Below, piece by piece: positions 18,514 through 27,674 of a DNA stretch of 64,000 nucleotides; position 1 is the first letter of the stretch; the number at the start of each line of letters is the position of its first letter. Below the pieces are notes generated by a model. It was not told the DNA's origin, did not search any database, and worked only from the letters and a program-made list of their open reading frames with translations. Both the position numbers and the translations under genes were made by a program. This DNA is from Pseudomonas saudiphocaensis (GTDB lineage: Bacteria; Pseudomonadota; Gammaproteobacteria; Pseudomonadales; Pseudomonadaceae), in contig NZ_CCSF01000001.1 of NCBI RefSeq assembly GCF_000756775.1, positions 2,046,001 to 2,110,000 of the forward strand. The letters are read 5' to 3'.

Positions 18514-19514
18514 CAGTTCGTCTCCGCTGACCGCAACAGGGCCTTGAGTTCATTGGCGACGCGCTCGGGAAGCAAGTCGTCGAAGCACGGTGTGTGCCGA
18601 TCACCCTTGCCGGCATTGGGGCCGGTGGCGCACAGATGAACCTGCGAACGACCATAGGCGCCCACACGTCCCGGCAAGGTCGGGCCGTACAGCGAAATGC
18701 TCGGTACATCCAGCGCGGCGGCCAGATGGCCCAAGCCGGTGTCCACCGCCACACAAGCACGAGCGCCGGCGACCACCTTGGCCACACCGCCGAGGTTCAG
18801 CCGCGGCAATACCGAAGCGCCGGCGATCCCTTCGGCGATGCGTTCGGCGCGGGCCTTTTCCTCGGCATTGCCCCATGGCAGACGAATCTGCCAGCCGAAA
18901 GCACTCATGCGTTCGGCCAGTTCGCGCCAGTAGGCTTCCGGCCAGTGCTTGCTGGGCCACGTCGTCCCGTGCAGGAACAAAAGATACGGCTCCTCGCCAG
19001 GCGCGGCCATCTGTTCGCGATTCAGGCCATAGTCGCCAATGCCTGACGGCAACTCATAACCCAGGGCCTGGGCGAACAATTGGCGCGTCCGCTCCAGTGC
19101 ATGCTGGTCACGCGGCACGCTGTAGCGCCGGTCATAAAACCGCGAGGCCAGCGGTTCGCGTGCCGAGTCGCGATCCAGGCCGGCCACCGGCGCTTTGACG
19201 TAACGGGTCAGCCAGGCACTTTTCAGCAGCCCCTGGGCATCGATCACCAGGTCATAGCGGGTCTCGCGCAGGCGTGCCTTGAAGCGCCGCCATTCCCCGG
19301 AACGCAGGGTCTGCAGCAGGTTCTTGCGCCAGCGGCGAATGGCTACCGGAATCACCTGGGCCACGGCCGGATGCCAGGCGGGAATTTCAGCGAAGCCTTC
19401 CTCAACCACCCAGTCGAACTGAATGCCGGGAATCGCTCGCTGCGCATCGGTCAGCGCCGGCAGGGTATGGACGACATCGCCCAGCGACGACGTCTTGATC
19501 AGCAGAACGCGCAC
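18513..19514 (-). CDS. waaC: LPS heptosyltransferase I
   Basis: WaaC transfers the first L-glycero-D-manno-heptose from ADP-heptose to Kdo2-lipid A. The 333-aa GT9 protein has the N-terminal LLIKTSSLGDVVHTLPAL motif, in which the Asp of SLGD is the likely catalytic base. The C-terminal donor region includes VAVDTGLGHLAAAL. The start codon is GTG. It directly abuts waaF upstream and overlaps waaG downstream by one base. Confidence 0.96.
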   Translation of the reverse strand: MRVLLIKTSSLGDVVHTLPALTDAQRAIPGIQFDWVVEEGFAEIPAWHPAVAQVIPVAIRRWRKNLLQTLRSGEWRRFKARLRETRYDLVIDAQGLLKSAWLTRYVKAPVAGLDRDSAREPLASRFYDRRYSVPRDQHALERTRQLFAQALGYELPSGIGDYGLNREQMAAPGEEPYLLFLHGTTWPSKHWPEAYWRELAERMSAFGWQIRLPWGNAEEKARAERIAEGIAGASVLPRLNLGGVAKVVAGARACVAVDTGLGHLAAALDVPSISLYGPTLPGRVGAYGRSQVHLCATGPNAGKGDRHTPCFDDLLPERVANELKALLRSAETN

Positions 19515-20564
19515 TCAGTGCACCAGCGGCAGCGGATCGGCCAGCGGGTCGCCAGCCAGACGTTGCAGCGCATCCAGCACTGGCTGCGGATGTAGATCAC
19601 GCAAGCAATTGTAGTGACCGAAACGGCAGGTGCGATCGAAGCAGGGACTGCACTCGAGACCCAGACGGACAATTTCCACCTGATCGGCCAATGGCGGCGT
19701 GAACTGCGGTGAAGTCGAACCGTAGACTGCCACCAGCGGCCGGTTGAGTGCCGCGGCCACATGCATCAGGCCGGAATCGTTGGAAACCACCGCGGTGGCA
19801 CAGGACATCAGATCGATGGCCTCGGCCAGGCTGGTTTCGCCGCACAGATTGATCGCCTCTTCCTGCAGCCCTGGGATCAATTCATCACGAATCGCCTCGC
19901 CCACTGGATGGTCCTTCTTCGAACCGAACAGCCAGACCTGCCAGCCGGCGCGAATCTTCGCATCGGCCACGGCGGCATAATGCTCGGAAGGCCAACGCTT
20001 GGCTTCGCCGAACTCGGCTCCAGGACACAGCACCAGCACCGGCCGGTCCAGTTCCAGCCCGAACTTGGCGAGCGCCGCCGCACGGCTGACTTCATCGATC
20101 TGCAGACGCGGTTGCGGATAAGGCTGGGGCAACTCGGCATCCGGCTCGAACGCCAGCGCCATGAAACGCTCGATCATCAGCGGGTAGCGCTGCTTGTCGA
20201 GCTTGCGCAGATCATTGAGCAAGCCATAGCGCATCTCGCCTTTCCAACCGGTACGCTTGGGAATACCAGCGAAGAACGGCACCAGCGCCGACTTAAGCGA
20301 GTTGGGCAGCAGGATCGCCTGCTCATACTGGCCACGCAGGCCCTGGGCGACCTTGCGCCGGGTCGCCAGGTCCAGCACACCGTGGCCGAGCGGGAAGCTC
20401 AGCGCCTGGCGCACTTCGGGCATGCGTTCGAGGATCGGCCGGCTCCACTCGGGCGCCAGCACGTCGATCTGGCAGTCGGGATGGCGCTGTTTCAGGCAGA
20501 CGAACAACGTCTGCGCCATCACCATGTCGCCTACCCAACTGGGACCTACGATCAGAATATTCAT
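19515..20564 (-). CDS. waaF: LPS heptosyltransferase II
   Basis: WaaF adds the second heptose to heptose I from ADP-heptose. The 349-aa GT9 enzyme shows ILIVGPSWVGDMVMAQ at the N-terminus and VSNDSGLMHVAAAL in the donor-binding half. It is first of the waaF-waaC-waaG run and lies 81 bp downstream of ilvE on the same strand. The HldE product made at the other end of the cluster is its substrate. Confidence 0.96.
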   Translation of the reverse strand: MNILIVGPSWVGDMVMAQTLFVCLKQRHPDCQIDVLAPEWSRPILERMPEVRQALSFPLGHGVLDLATRRKVAQGLRGQYEQAILLPNSLKSALVPFFAGIPKRTGWKGEMRYGLLNDLRKLDKQRYPLMIERFMALAFEPDAELPQPYPQPRLQIDEVSRAAALAKFGLELDRPVLVLCPGAEFGEAKRWPSEHYAAVADAKIRAGWQVWLFGSKKDHPVGEAIRDELIPGLQEEAINLCGETSLAEAIDLMSCATAVVSNDSGLMHVAAALNRPLVAVYGSTSPQFTPPLADQVEIVRLGLECSPCFDRTCRFGHYNCLRDLHPQPVLDALQRLAGDPLADPLPLVH

Positions 20565-20645
20565 AAGCTGGAAGCCATAAGCATGAGGGCTGGAAGCGCG
20601 TGCCGGAACCTTCTCATCTCCGGCGCCTCGCTTCCAGTCTCGGGC

Positions 20646-21569
20646 TTACTTGACCAACGTTCGCCATTCGGCGTGGGCATCGGTTTTACCGGTGACCAGG
20701 TCGAAGTAGGCCTTCTGCAATTTCTCGGTGATCGGACCGCGGCGGCCGATGCCAATCTGGCGGCCGTCAAGCTCACGGATCGGGGTCACTTCCGCAGCGG
20801 TGCCGGTGAAGAACGCCTCGTCGGCAATATAGACCTCGTCGCGGGTGATGCGCTTCTCGACGATCTCGATACCCAGCTCGCGCGCCAGGGTCAAAACGGT
20901 ACCACGTGTGATGCCGTTGAGGCAGGCGGTTACTTCCGGCGTGTAGATGACACCATCCTTGATGATGAACACGTTCTCGCCGGAGCCTTCGGCTACGTAG
21001 CCTTCCGGATCGAGCAGCAGCGCTTCGTCGGCACCTGCGGACACCGCTTCCTGCAGCGCCAGCATCGAGTTGACATAGCTGCCGCTGGATTTGGCGCGGG
21101 TCATGGTGATGTTGACGTGGTGACGGGTGAAGGAGCTGGTGCGGATCTTGATGCCTTTCTCCAGCGCCTCTTCGCCCATATAGGCGCCCCAGTGCCAGGC
21201 AGCTACGACGACATGCACCTTCAGGTTGTCGGCGCGGATACCCATGCCTTCCGATCCGTAGAACACCAGCGGACGGATGTAAGCGCTGTCCAGGTTGTTC
21301 TCGCGCACCGCAGCACGGGTCGCTTCGTTGATCTCTTCCTTGGTGTAGGGAATCTTCATGCCCATGATGTGGGCGGAGTCGAACAGGCGGTCAGTGTGCG
21401 CCTGCAGACGGAAGATCGCCGTGCCCTGCGGCGTGTTGTAAGCGCGTACGCCCTCAAAGACCCCCATGCCGTAGTGCAGGCTGTGGGTCAGCACATGAGT
21501 GGTCGCGTTACGCCATTCGACCAGTTCGCCGTCATACCAGATCACGCCATCACGATCGGCCATCGACAT
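20646..21569 (-). CDS. ilvE: Branched-chain amino acid aminotransferase
   Basis: IlvE catalyses the final reversible transamination in valine, leucine and isoleucine synthesis with PLP. The 307-aa fold-IV protein carries the PLP lysine in TRAKSSGSYVN at about residue 160. The phosphate-binding segments EGSGENVF and GITRGTVL and the TGTAAEVTPI motif are also present. It lies between glnE and waaF, the order seen in P. aeruginosa. Confidence 0.97.
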   Translation of the reverse strand: MSMADRDGVIWYDGELVEWRNATTHVLTHSLHYGMGVFEGVRAYNTPQGTAIFRLQAHTDRLFDSAHIMGMKIPYTKEEINEATRAAVRENNLDSAYIRPLVFYGSEGMGIRADNLKVHVVVAAWHWGAYMGEEALEKGIKIRTSSFTRHHVNITMTRAKSSGSYVNSMLALQEAVSAGADEALLLDPEGYVAEGSGENVFIIKDGVIYTPEVTACLNGITRGTVLTLARELGIEIVEKRITRDEVYIADEAFFTGTAAEVTPIRELDGRQIGIGRRGPITEKLQKAYFDLVTGKTDAHAEWRTLVK

Positions 21570-21614
21570 TGGTTGCCACCTCGGAAATTCGATAAATGCA
21601 GTTGTAGACGAGCA

Positions 21615-24560
21615 TCAGCTGAGCCCAAGCTCACGCCACATGCGCATGACTGCGCGACGCTCATCATGAAATTGGTCCCCACTCACCACTTCGGGCAGCT
21701 TTTGCAGTGATTGCCGGTGAGCTGCGCCACGGTATGCCTTGTAGGCATCCTGCAGCAGCCGAACCTCATCGCCGGTCATCAACCCGGCCTGCTCCAACCC
21801 GTCGAGAATGCGGATGTTATCGGTATAGCGCAGCAGTTGCGGATGCTGGTGCGACCACGCCAGAGCCGCGTATTGCACCATAAATTCGATATCCACGATA
21901 CCACCGGCGTCTTGCTTGAGATTGAACTCGCCTTCCGGCTCGAACGCTCTGTCGGCCATACCGGCTTGCGTTACGCGGGTGCCGAGGTTGTCGCGCATCT
22001 TCGCCCGCATCTCGCTGACCTCGCTGCGCAAGCGCTCAAGATCACGCTCTCGGCCCAGCACCGAAGCTCGCACACGCTCGAAATCCTGCGCCAACTGTGG
22101 GCAGCCAACCAGCACCCGCGCCCTCACCAACGCCTGGTGTTCCCAGGTCCAGGCTTCTTCGCTCTGATAGCGCTCAAAGGCGCTGAGCGAGCCGACCAGC
22201 AGCCCCGAAGCACCGGAGGGCCGCAGGCGCATGTCCACCTCATAGAGCTGGCCGGAAGTGGTCTGGGTCGTCAGCAGGTGAATGATGCGTTGCCCCAGGC
22301 GGGTGAAGAATTGCGCACCGTCGATGGGTTTGGCGCCATCGGTCTCGGCATTGGAGTCGCCGTCATGGATAAACACCAGATCCAGATCCGAACCGTGGCT
22401 CATCTCGATGCCGCCAACCTTGCCGTAGCCCACGACAATAAAGGCCGGATCGCATAACTCGCCATCGGCGCGGCGCGGGCGGCCATGACGCGCCACCGTG
22501 TGATGCCAGGCCAGCGCCAGCACTTCGCTGAGGATCGCCTCGGCAAGCCAGGTCAGGTAGTCGCTGACCTTCATCAGAGGCAGCGTGCCGGCGAGCTCCG
22601 AGGCCGCCACGCGCAGCCTGTGTGCCAGCTTGAAGTTGCGCAGCGCCTCCATTTGCTGCTCCAGGTCATCTTCGGGAATGCGCGCCAGCCGCTCGCGCAG
22701 CTCGGCGGCCAGTTCCGGCGCCTGCGGTGGCCGGTAGAGCCGTCCTGCATTGAGCAGCTCATCGAGCAATAGCGGGAAGCGAGCGATCTGCTCGGCGATC
22801 CACGGGCTGCCCGCGCAAAGCTCCAGCAACCGCTGCAAAGCACCGGGGTTTTCCGTCAGCAGCACCAGATAGGCCGAACGGCGCGCCACCGCTTCGACCA
22901 GCGGCAATACACGCTCAAGCACCAGATCCGGATTATCGTGCTCGACCACCTGCGCCAGCAGGCGGGGTATGAAAGCATCCAGGCGCTCACGCCCCAGCCG
23001 CTGCATGGTCCGCACCTGCTGCGCGCTACGCAGCGCAGCCAGGCGCTGACAGGCAGCATGGCCATCATGGAATCCGGCGTCGGCCAGCTGGCGACTGGCG
23101 TATTCCTCGTCCCAGTCCTGCTCCCACAGCGGCAGCCACTCGCCGCCCACCAGTTCTTCACCTTCATCCAGTTCGTCTTCGTCCGGATCGGCGATTACCT
23201 GCCGGAAATGCCAATCGATCCGGCTGCGCCAGTACAACAGGCGCTCGTGAAAGGCGTCCCAGGTCTCGAAGCCGAGCATGAAGGCCACGCGGTCACGGTC
23301 GATGCCACTGTCCGGCAGCATCTGCGTCTGGCGATCATCGATGGCCTGCAAGGCATGCTCGGTGTAACGCAGAAACTCGTAGCCTTCGCGCAACTCATCG
23401 ACCGCTGCGGCGGGCATGTAACCCTGCCCGGCCAGCGTTGTCAGGACCTTGAGCAACGGCCTCTGCTGCAGGCTCAGGTCGCGCCCGCCATGAATCAGCT
23501 GAAACGCCTGGGCGATGAATTCCACCTCGCGAATGCCGCCAGAACCCAGCTTGATGTTCGCCGCAACCCCTTTGCGTCGCACTTCCTGCTGGATCAACTG
23601 CTTCATGCCGCGCAGCGCATCGATGGCGGAAAAATCCAGGTAACGTCGATAGACGAAGGGCCGCAGGATATCGAGCAGTTCCCGGCCGGCCTGCTGGTCG
23701 CCGCCGACCACCCGCGCCTTGATCATGGCGTAGCGCTCCCAGTCGCGCCCCTGGTCCTGGTAATACTGTTCCAGCGCGCTGAAGCTCATCACCAGCGCGC
23801 CGGAGGAACCGTAAGGCCGCAAGCGCATGTCCACACGGAAGACGAAGCCATCTACGGTTGGCGCATCCAGCGCCTTGATAAGACGCTGCCCAAGGCGGAC
23901 AAAAAACTCCTGGTTATCCAGCGAGCGGCGCGCTCCGGTGGTTTCGCCACCTTCCGGGTAGCCGAAGATAAGGTCGATGTCCGACGACAGGTTGAGTTCG
24001 TGGGCGCCTAGCTTGCCCATGCCGAGTACAACCATCTGCTGCTGGCGACCGCTCCTGCGCCCGGTCGGCACGCCGAACTGCTCGCAATGGCGCGCATAGA
24101 GCCAGCGATAGGCGAGATCGATGCAGGTATCGGCAAGGTCCGACAGGTCGGCACAGGTCTCGGCAAGGTCAGCCTGGCGTGTCAGGTCGCGCCAGATGAT
24201 TCGTACCTGCTGACGGTTGCGAAAGCGCCTGAGGAGAGTCGCGAGGCTCGCCTCGTCCGCACAATCGGCGAGCAGCGCATTCAGCGCCGTATGCATCTCG
24301 CCCGTACGCAGAGGGCGCTCCAGCAGCCCGGCCTCGGCCAGCTGCAGCAACATCTGCGGATCTCGACTAACCTGTTCGGTGACAAAATCGCTGGCCGCAC
24401 AGACTCGCTCGAACGCTGCACAGCGCTCGGCAGGCCAGGCTGCAAAGTCATCCGCAGCCTGCGGCGAGACATCGCGCGCCGCGCTGAGGAACAACTCCTT
24501 GGCGCGACTGACCAATGGCAGTAGCGATTTCGGCAATGCAACCAATGATGGCAGACTCAT
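21615..24560 (-). CDS. glnE: Bifunctional glutamine synthetase adenylyltransferase/deadenylase
   Basis: GlnE adds AMP to, or removes it from, glutamine synthetase in response to PII status. The 981-aa protein has two nucleotidyltransferase domains. The N-terminal deadenylase domain has LSSDIDLIFGYPEGG, and the C-terminal adenylylase domain has SHGSDLDLVFIHDG. Each is followed by a helical GlnE domain. Length is normal for the family. It is followed by ilvE after a 45-bp gap. Confidence 0.97.
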   Translation of the reverse strand: MSLPSLVALPKSLLPLVSRAKELFLSAARDVSPQAADDFAAWPAERCAAFERVCAASDFVTEQVSRDPQMLLQLAEAGLLERPLRTGEMHTALNALLADCADEASLATLLRRFRNRQQVRIIWRDLTRQADLAETCADLSDLADTCIDLAYRWLYARHCEQFGVPTGRRSGRQQQMVVLGMGKLGAHELNLSSDIDLIFGYPEGGETTGARRSLDNQEFFVRLGQRLIKALDAPTVDGFVFRVDMRLRPYGSSGALVMSFSALEQYYQDQGRDWERYAMIKARVVGGDQQAGRELLDILRPFVYRRYLDFSAIDALRGMKQLIQQEVRRKGVAANIKLGSGGIREVEFIAQAFQLIHGGRDLSLQQRPLLKVLTTLAGQGYMPAAAVDELREGYEFLRYTEHALQAIDDRQTQMLPDSGIDRDRVAFMLGFETWDAFHERLLYWRSRIDWHFRQVIADPDEDELDEGEELVGGEWLPLWEQDWDEEYASRQLADAGFHDGHAACQRLAALRSAQQVRTMQRLGRERLDAFIPRLLAQVVEHDNPDLVLERVLPLVEAVARRSAYLVLLTENPGALQRLLELCAGSPWIAEQIARFPLLLDELLNAGRLYRPPQAPELAAELRERLARIPEDDLEQQMEALRNFKLAHRLRVAASELAGTLPLMKVSDYLTWLAEAILSEVLALAWHHTVARHGRPRRADGELCDPAFIVVGYGKVGGIEMSHGSDLDLVFIHDGDSNAETDGAKPIDGAQFFTRLGQRIIHLLTTQTTSGQLYEVDMRLRPSGASGLLVGSLSAFERYQSEEAWTWEHQALVRARVLVGCPQLAQDFERVRASVLGRERDLERLRSEVSEMRAKMRDNLGTRVTQAGMADRAFEPEGEFNLKQDAGGIVDIEFMVQYAALAWSHQHPQLLRYTDNIRILDGLEQAGLMTGDEVRLLQDAYKAYRGAAHRQSLQKLPEVVSGDQFHDERRAVMRMWRELGLS

Positions 24561-24575
24561 ATAGCATCCTTAGCA

Positions 24576-24724
24576 GGCCGTTGAAAAACTACCTGCGTTG
24601 GCAATACAGCGTTAAAAAGAGGCTCGGATTGCTCACTTAGGACACTAACTCGTACGCGAGCCCGGTCCGTTCCTCGCCTATTTTTGCCTTGTCTTGCCTG
24701 CCTCGCTTACGTTTTCAACGGTCT
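24576..24724. repeat. MITE-like element with inverted ends
   Basis: About 149 bp are bounded by imperfect inverted ends. The left end reads GGCCGTTGAAAAACTACCTGCG, starting at 24576 (first 20: GGCCGTTGAAAAACTACCTG). The right end, read in reverse complement, begins GACCGTTGAAAACGTAAGCG. There is no coding potential. The shape suggests a small non-autonomous mobile or repetitive element, between the start of glnE and the control region of aceE. Confidence 0.55.
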
Positions 24725-24826
24725 GACTAGCGCCGAAACAGCTGCGTTTTCGACTGTGGGCAGCGCAAACGCTGAGGCCAGAGCCTTGGCGTTTACGCTT
24801 TCCAGACAGGCCGAGTCGCCGAAAAT

Positions 24827-24841
24827 GTAGTTTTACTACGA
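24827..24841. promoter_or_regulatory. Operator candidate 1 upstream of aceE (RccR/HexR type)
   Basis: TGTAGTTTTACTACA is a perfect 15-bp palindrome (6-bp arms around TTT). It matches the TGTAGT-N3-ACTACA form I recall for RpiR-family regulators RccR and HexR of Pseudomonas, which sense KDPG. RccR is known to control aceE in P. fluorescens. Assignment to RccR rather than HexR is inferred from the gene it precedes. Confidence 0.72.
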
Positions 24842-24876
24842 AAGAATGTTGCAGGGGGCTGAATCAGACGCCGTTT

Positions 24877-24891
24877 TGTAGTAAAACTACA
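24877..24891. promoter_or_regulatory. Operator candidate 2 upstream of aceE (RccR/HexR type)
   Basis: TGTAGTAAAACTACA is a second perfect 15-bp palindrome, centred exactly 50 bp from the first and about 110 bp before the aceE start codon. Two sites on nearly the same helical face could allow looping or cooperative binding. Confidence 0.72.
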
Positions 24892-25001
24892 GACACCGGT
24901 TCTACCCCCGGCACAATCCAAGAACATATACGCGCCGGCCCACAAAGCCGGCAGCGAAGCAGGCAACCGATTCTGGAAGCCTTTCCGCCCTGGAGCAAGC
25001 C

Positions 25002-27647
25002 ATGCAAGATCTCGATCCCGTCGAAACCCAGGAATGGCTGGACGCCCTCGAATCAGTCCTCGATAACGAAGGTGAAGAGCGAGCCCATTACCTGTTGACC
25101 CGTATGGGTGAACTGGCCACCCGTACCGGCACCCAGTTGCCCTACGCGATCACCACGCCCTACCGCAACACCATCCCCGTCTCGCACGAAGCGATGATGC
25201 CCGGCGACCTGTTCATGGAGCGGCGCATCCGCTCACTGGTCCGCTGGAACGCGCTGGCGATGGTAATGCGTGCCAACCTGAAAGACCCGGACCTGGGCGG
25301 ACACATTTCCACGTTCGCCTCCAGCGCGACGCTGTATGACATCGGCTTCAACTATTTCTTCCAGGCCCCGACCGAAGAGCACGGCGGCGACCTGATCTAC
25401 TATCAGGGCCACGCCTCGCCCGGCATCTACGCTCGCGCCTTCCTCGAAGGCCGCCTGACCGAAGAGCAGATGAACAACTTCCGTCAGGAAGTTGATGGCA
25501 ACGGTTTGTCGTCCTATCCGCACCCGCACCTGATGCCGGACTTCTGGCAGTTCCCGACCGTATCCATGGGTCTGGGCCCGATTCAGGCGATCTACCAGGC
25601 ACGCTTCATGAAGTACCTGGAAAACCGCGGCTTCATTCCTGCCGGCAAGCAGCGCGTCTGGTGCTTCATCGGTGACGGCGAGTGTGACGAGCCGGAAACC
25701 CTCGGCGCGATCTCCCTGGCGGGCCGTGAAAACCTCGACAACCTGGTCTTCGTCATCAACTGCAACCTGCAGCGCCTCGACGGCCCGGTTCGCGGCAACG
25801 GCAAGATCATCCAGGAACTGGAAGGCAACTTCCGCGGTGCCGACTGGAACGTTATCAAGGTGGTCTGGGGTCGCCTGTGGGACCCGCTGTTCGCAGCCGA
25901 CCACGACGGCCGCATGCAGCGCCGGATGGACGAAGCCATCGACGGCGAGTACCAGAACTACAAGGCCAACGACGGCGCCTATGTACGCAAGCACTTCTTC
26001 GGTGCCGACCCGGAGCTGCTCAAGCGCGTCGAGAAGCTCTCCGACCAGGAGGTCTGGAACCTCAACCGTGGCGGCCACGACCCCTACAAGGTGTACGCGG
26101 CCTACCACAGCGCGGTCAATCACAAGGGCCAGCCTTCCGTTATCCTTGCACACACGATCAAGGGCTACGGCACCGGTGCCGGTGAGGCGAAGAACATCGC
26201 CCACAACACCAAGAAGGTCGATATCGAGAGCCTGAAGAAATTCCGCGACCGCTTCAACATCCCGGTCGAGGACTCGCAGCTGGAAGATCTGCCCTTCTTC
26301 CGTCCGGCCGAGGACAGCGCGGAAATGCGCTACCTGATGAAGTGCCGGGAAAAGCTCGGCGGTCACCTGCCGCAGCGTCGCGACAAGAGCTTCAGCATTC
26401 CGACGCCGCCACTGGAAACCCTCAAGGCCGTACTCGATGGTTCCGGCGAGCGTGAAATCTCCACGACCATGGCCTTCGGCCGGATCCTGTCGCAGCTGAT
26501 CAAGGACAAGGACCTGGGCAAGCGCATCGTGCCGATTCTCGCCGACGAGGCGCGCACCTTCGGTATGGAAGGCATGTTCCGCCAGCTGGGCATCTACTCC
26601 CCGGTAGGCCAGCTGTACGAGCCGGTCGACCGCGACCAGGTCATGTACTACCGCGAAGACAAGAGTGGCCAGATTCTTCAGGAAGGTCTGAACGAAGCTG
26701 GCGCGTTCTCCTCGTTCATCGCCGCGGGCACCGCCTACAGCAACTACAACCAGCCGATGCTGCCGGTCTACATCTTCTATTCGATGTTCGGCTTCCAGCG
26801 GATTGGCGACCTGGCCTGGGCTGCCGGCGATGCGCATACCCGCGGCTTCCTGCTGGGCGGCACCTCCGGCCGTACCACGCTGAACGGCGAAGGTCTGCAG
26901 CACGAGGACGGCCACAGCCACATCCTCGCCAGCACCATTCCCAACTGCCGCAGCTATGACCCCACCTACGGCTACGAGCTGGCGGTGATCATGCACCACG
27001 GCATGCACGAGATGATGGAGCAGCAGAAGAACGTCTACTACTACATCACCGTGATGAACGAGAACTACCAGCAGCCGGCGATACCCGAAGGTGTCCAGGA
27101 AGGTATCATCAAGGGCATGTACCTGCTCGAAGAAGCCAAAGGCGACTTCAAGCACCGCGTGCAGCTGCTGGGCTCGGGCACCATCCTGCTGGAAGTCCGC
27201 GCTGCGGTGGACATCCTTGCCAAGATGGGTATCGGCGCCGATGTCTGGAGCGTCACCAGCTTCAACGAACTGCGTCGCGAAGGCCTGGCCGTGGATCGCT
27301 GGAACCGCCTGCACCCGACCGAGGAGCCGCGCAAGAGCTACGTCCAGCAGTGCCTGGAAGGTCGCGAAGGCCCGGTCATCGCCTCCACCGACTACATGAA
27401 GCTGTTCGCCGACCAGATTCGCCAGTGGGTTCCGTCGCGTGAATACCAGGTGCTGGGCACCGACGGTTATGGCCGCAGTGACTCCCGCGCCAAGCTGCGC
27501 GACTTCTTTGAAGTCGACCGCCGCTGGGTAACCGTTGCCGCACTGCAGGCGCTCGCCGATCGCGGTGCCATCGAACGCAAGGTGGTAGCCGAAGCCATCG
27601 CCGAGTTCGGCATCGACCCCGAAAAGCGCAATCCTCTGGATTGCTGA
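25002..27647 (+). CDS. aceE: Pyruvate dehydrogenase E1 component (homodimeric)
   Basis: AceE decarboxylates pyruvate with thiamine diphosphate and passes the acetyl group to the lipoyl arms of AceF. The 881-aa protein is the homodimeric E1 type. The ThDP motif starts at GDGECDEPE near residue 225 and ends at NCNLQ, and the transketolase-like pyrimidine domain lies in the middle (about residues 480-720). A GGAG lies about 8 bp before the ATG. aceF follows after 27 bp in one operon. Confidence 0.98.
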   Translation: MQDLDPVETQEWLDALESVLDNEGEERAHYLLTRMGELATRTGTQLPYAITTPYRNTIPVSHEAMMPGDLFMERRIRSLVRWNALAMVMRANLKDPDLGGHISTFASSATLYDIGFNYFFQAPTEEHGGDLIYYQGHASPGIYARAFLEGRLTEEQMNNFRQEVDGNGLSSYPHPHLMPDFWQFPTVSMGLGPIQAIYQARFMKYLENRGFIPAGKQRVWCFIGDGECDEPETLGAISLAGRENLDNLVFVINCNLQRLDGPVRGNGKIIQELEGNFRGADWNVIKVVWGRLWDPLFAADHDGRMQRRMDEAIDGEYQNYKANDGAYVRKHFFGADPELLKRVEKLSDQEVWNLNRGGHDPYKVYAAYHSAVNHKGQPSVILAHTIKGYGTGAGEAKNIAHNTKKVDIESLKKFRDRFNIPVEDSQLEDLPFFRPAEDSAEMRYLMKCREKLGGHLPQRRDKSFSIPTPPLETLKAVLDGSGEREISTTMAFGRILSQLIKDKDLGKRIVPILADEARTFGMEGMFRQLGIYSPVGQLYEPVDRDQVMYYREDKSGQILQEGLNEAGAFSSFIAAGTAYSNYNQPMLPVYIFYSMFGFQRIGDLAWAAGDAHTRGFLLGGTSGRTTLNGEGLQHEDGHSHILASTIPNCRSYDPTYGYELAVIMHHGMHEMMEQQKNVYYYITVMNENYQQPAIPEGVQEGIIKGMYLLEEAKGDFKHRVQLLGSGTILLEVRAAVDILAKMGIGADVWSVTSFNELRREGLAVDRWNRLHPTEEPRKSYVQQCLEGREGPVIASTDYMKLFADQIRQWVPSREYQVLGTDGYGRSDSRAKLRDFFEVDRRWVTVAALQALADRGAIERKVVAEAIAEFGIDPEKRNPLDC

Positions 27648-27674
27648 TGCTGCGTGCGCACAGGAGAACCTATC

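Larger units (their letters stand above)
24561..25001. other. glnE-aceE divergent intergenic region
   Basis: This 441-bp gap separates two divergent genes. It holds the MITE-like element next to glnE and two perfect palindromic operator candidates next to aceE, listed separately. No small gene is convincing. Confidence 0.7.

Noticed and set aside
25233-27314. 693-aa open frame on the strand opposite aceE
   Set aside because: It mirrors a strongly conserved gene and has no recognisable domain; high GC keeps antisense frames open. The same applies to the long frames opposite glnE, ilvE, aceF, the acyl-CoA dehydrogenases and crtI.
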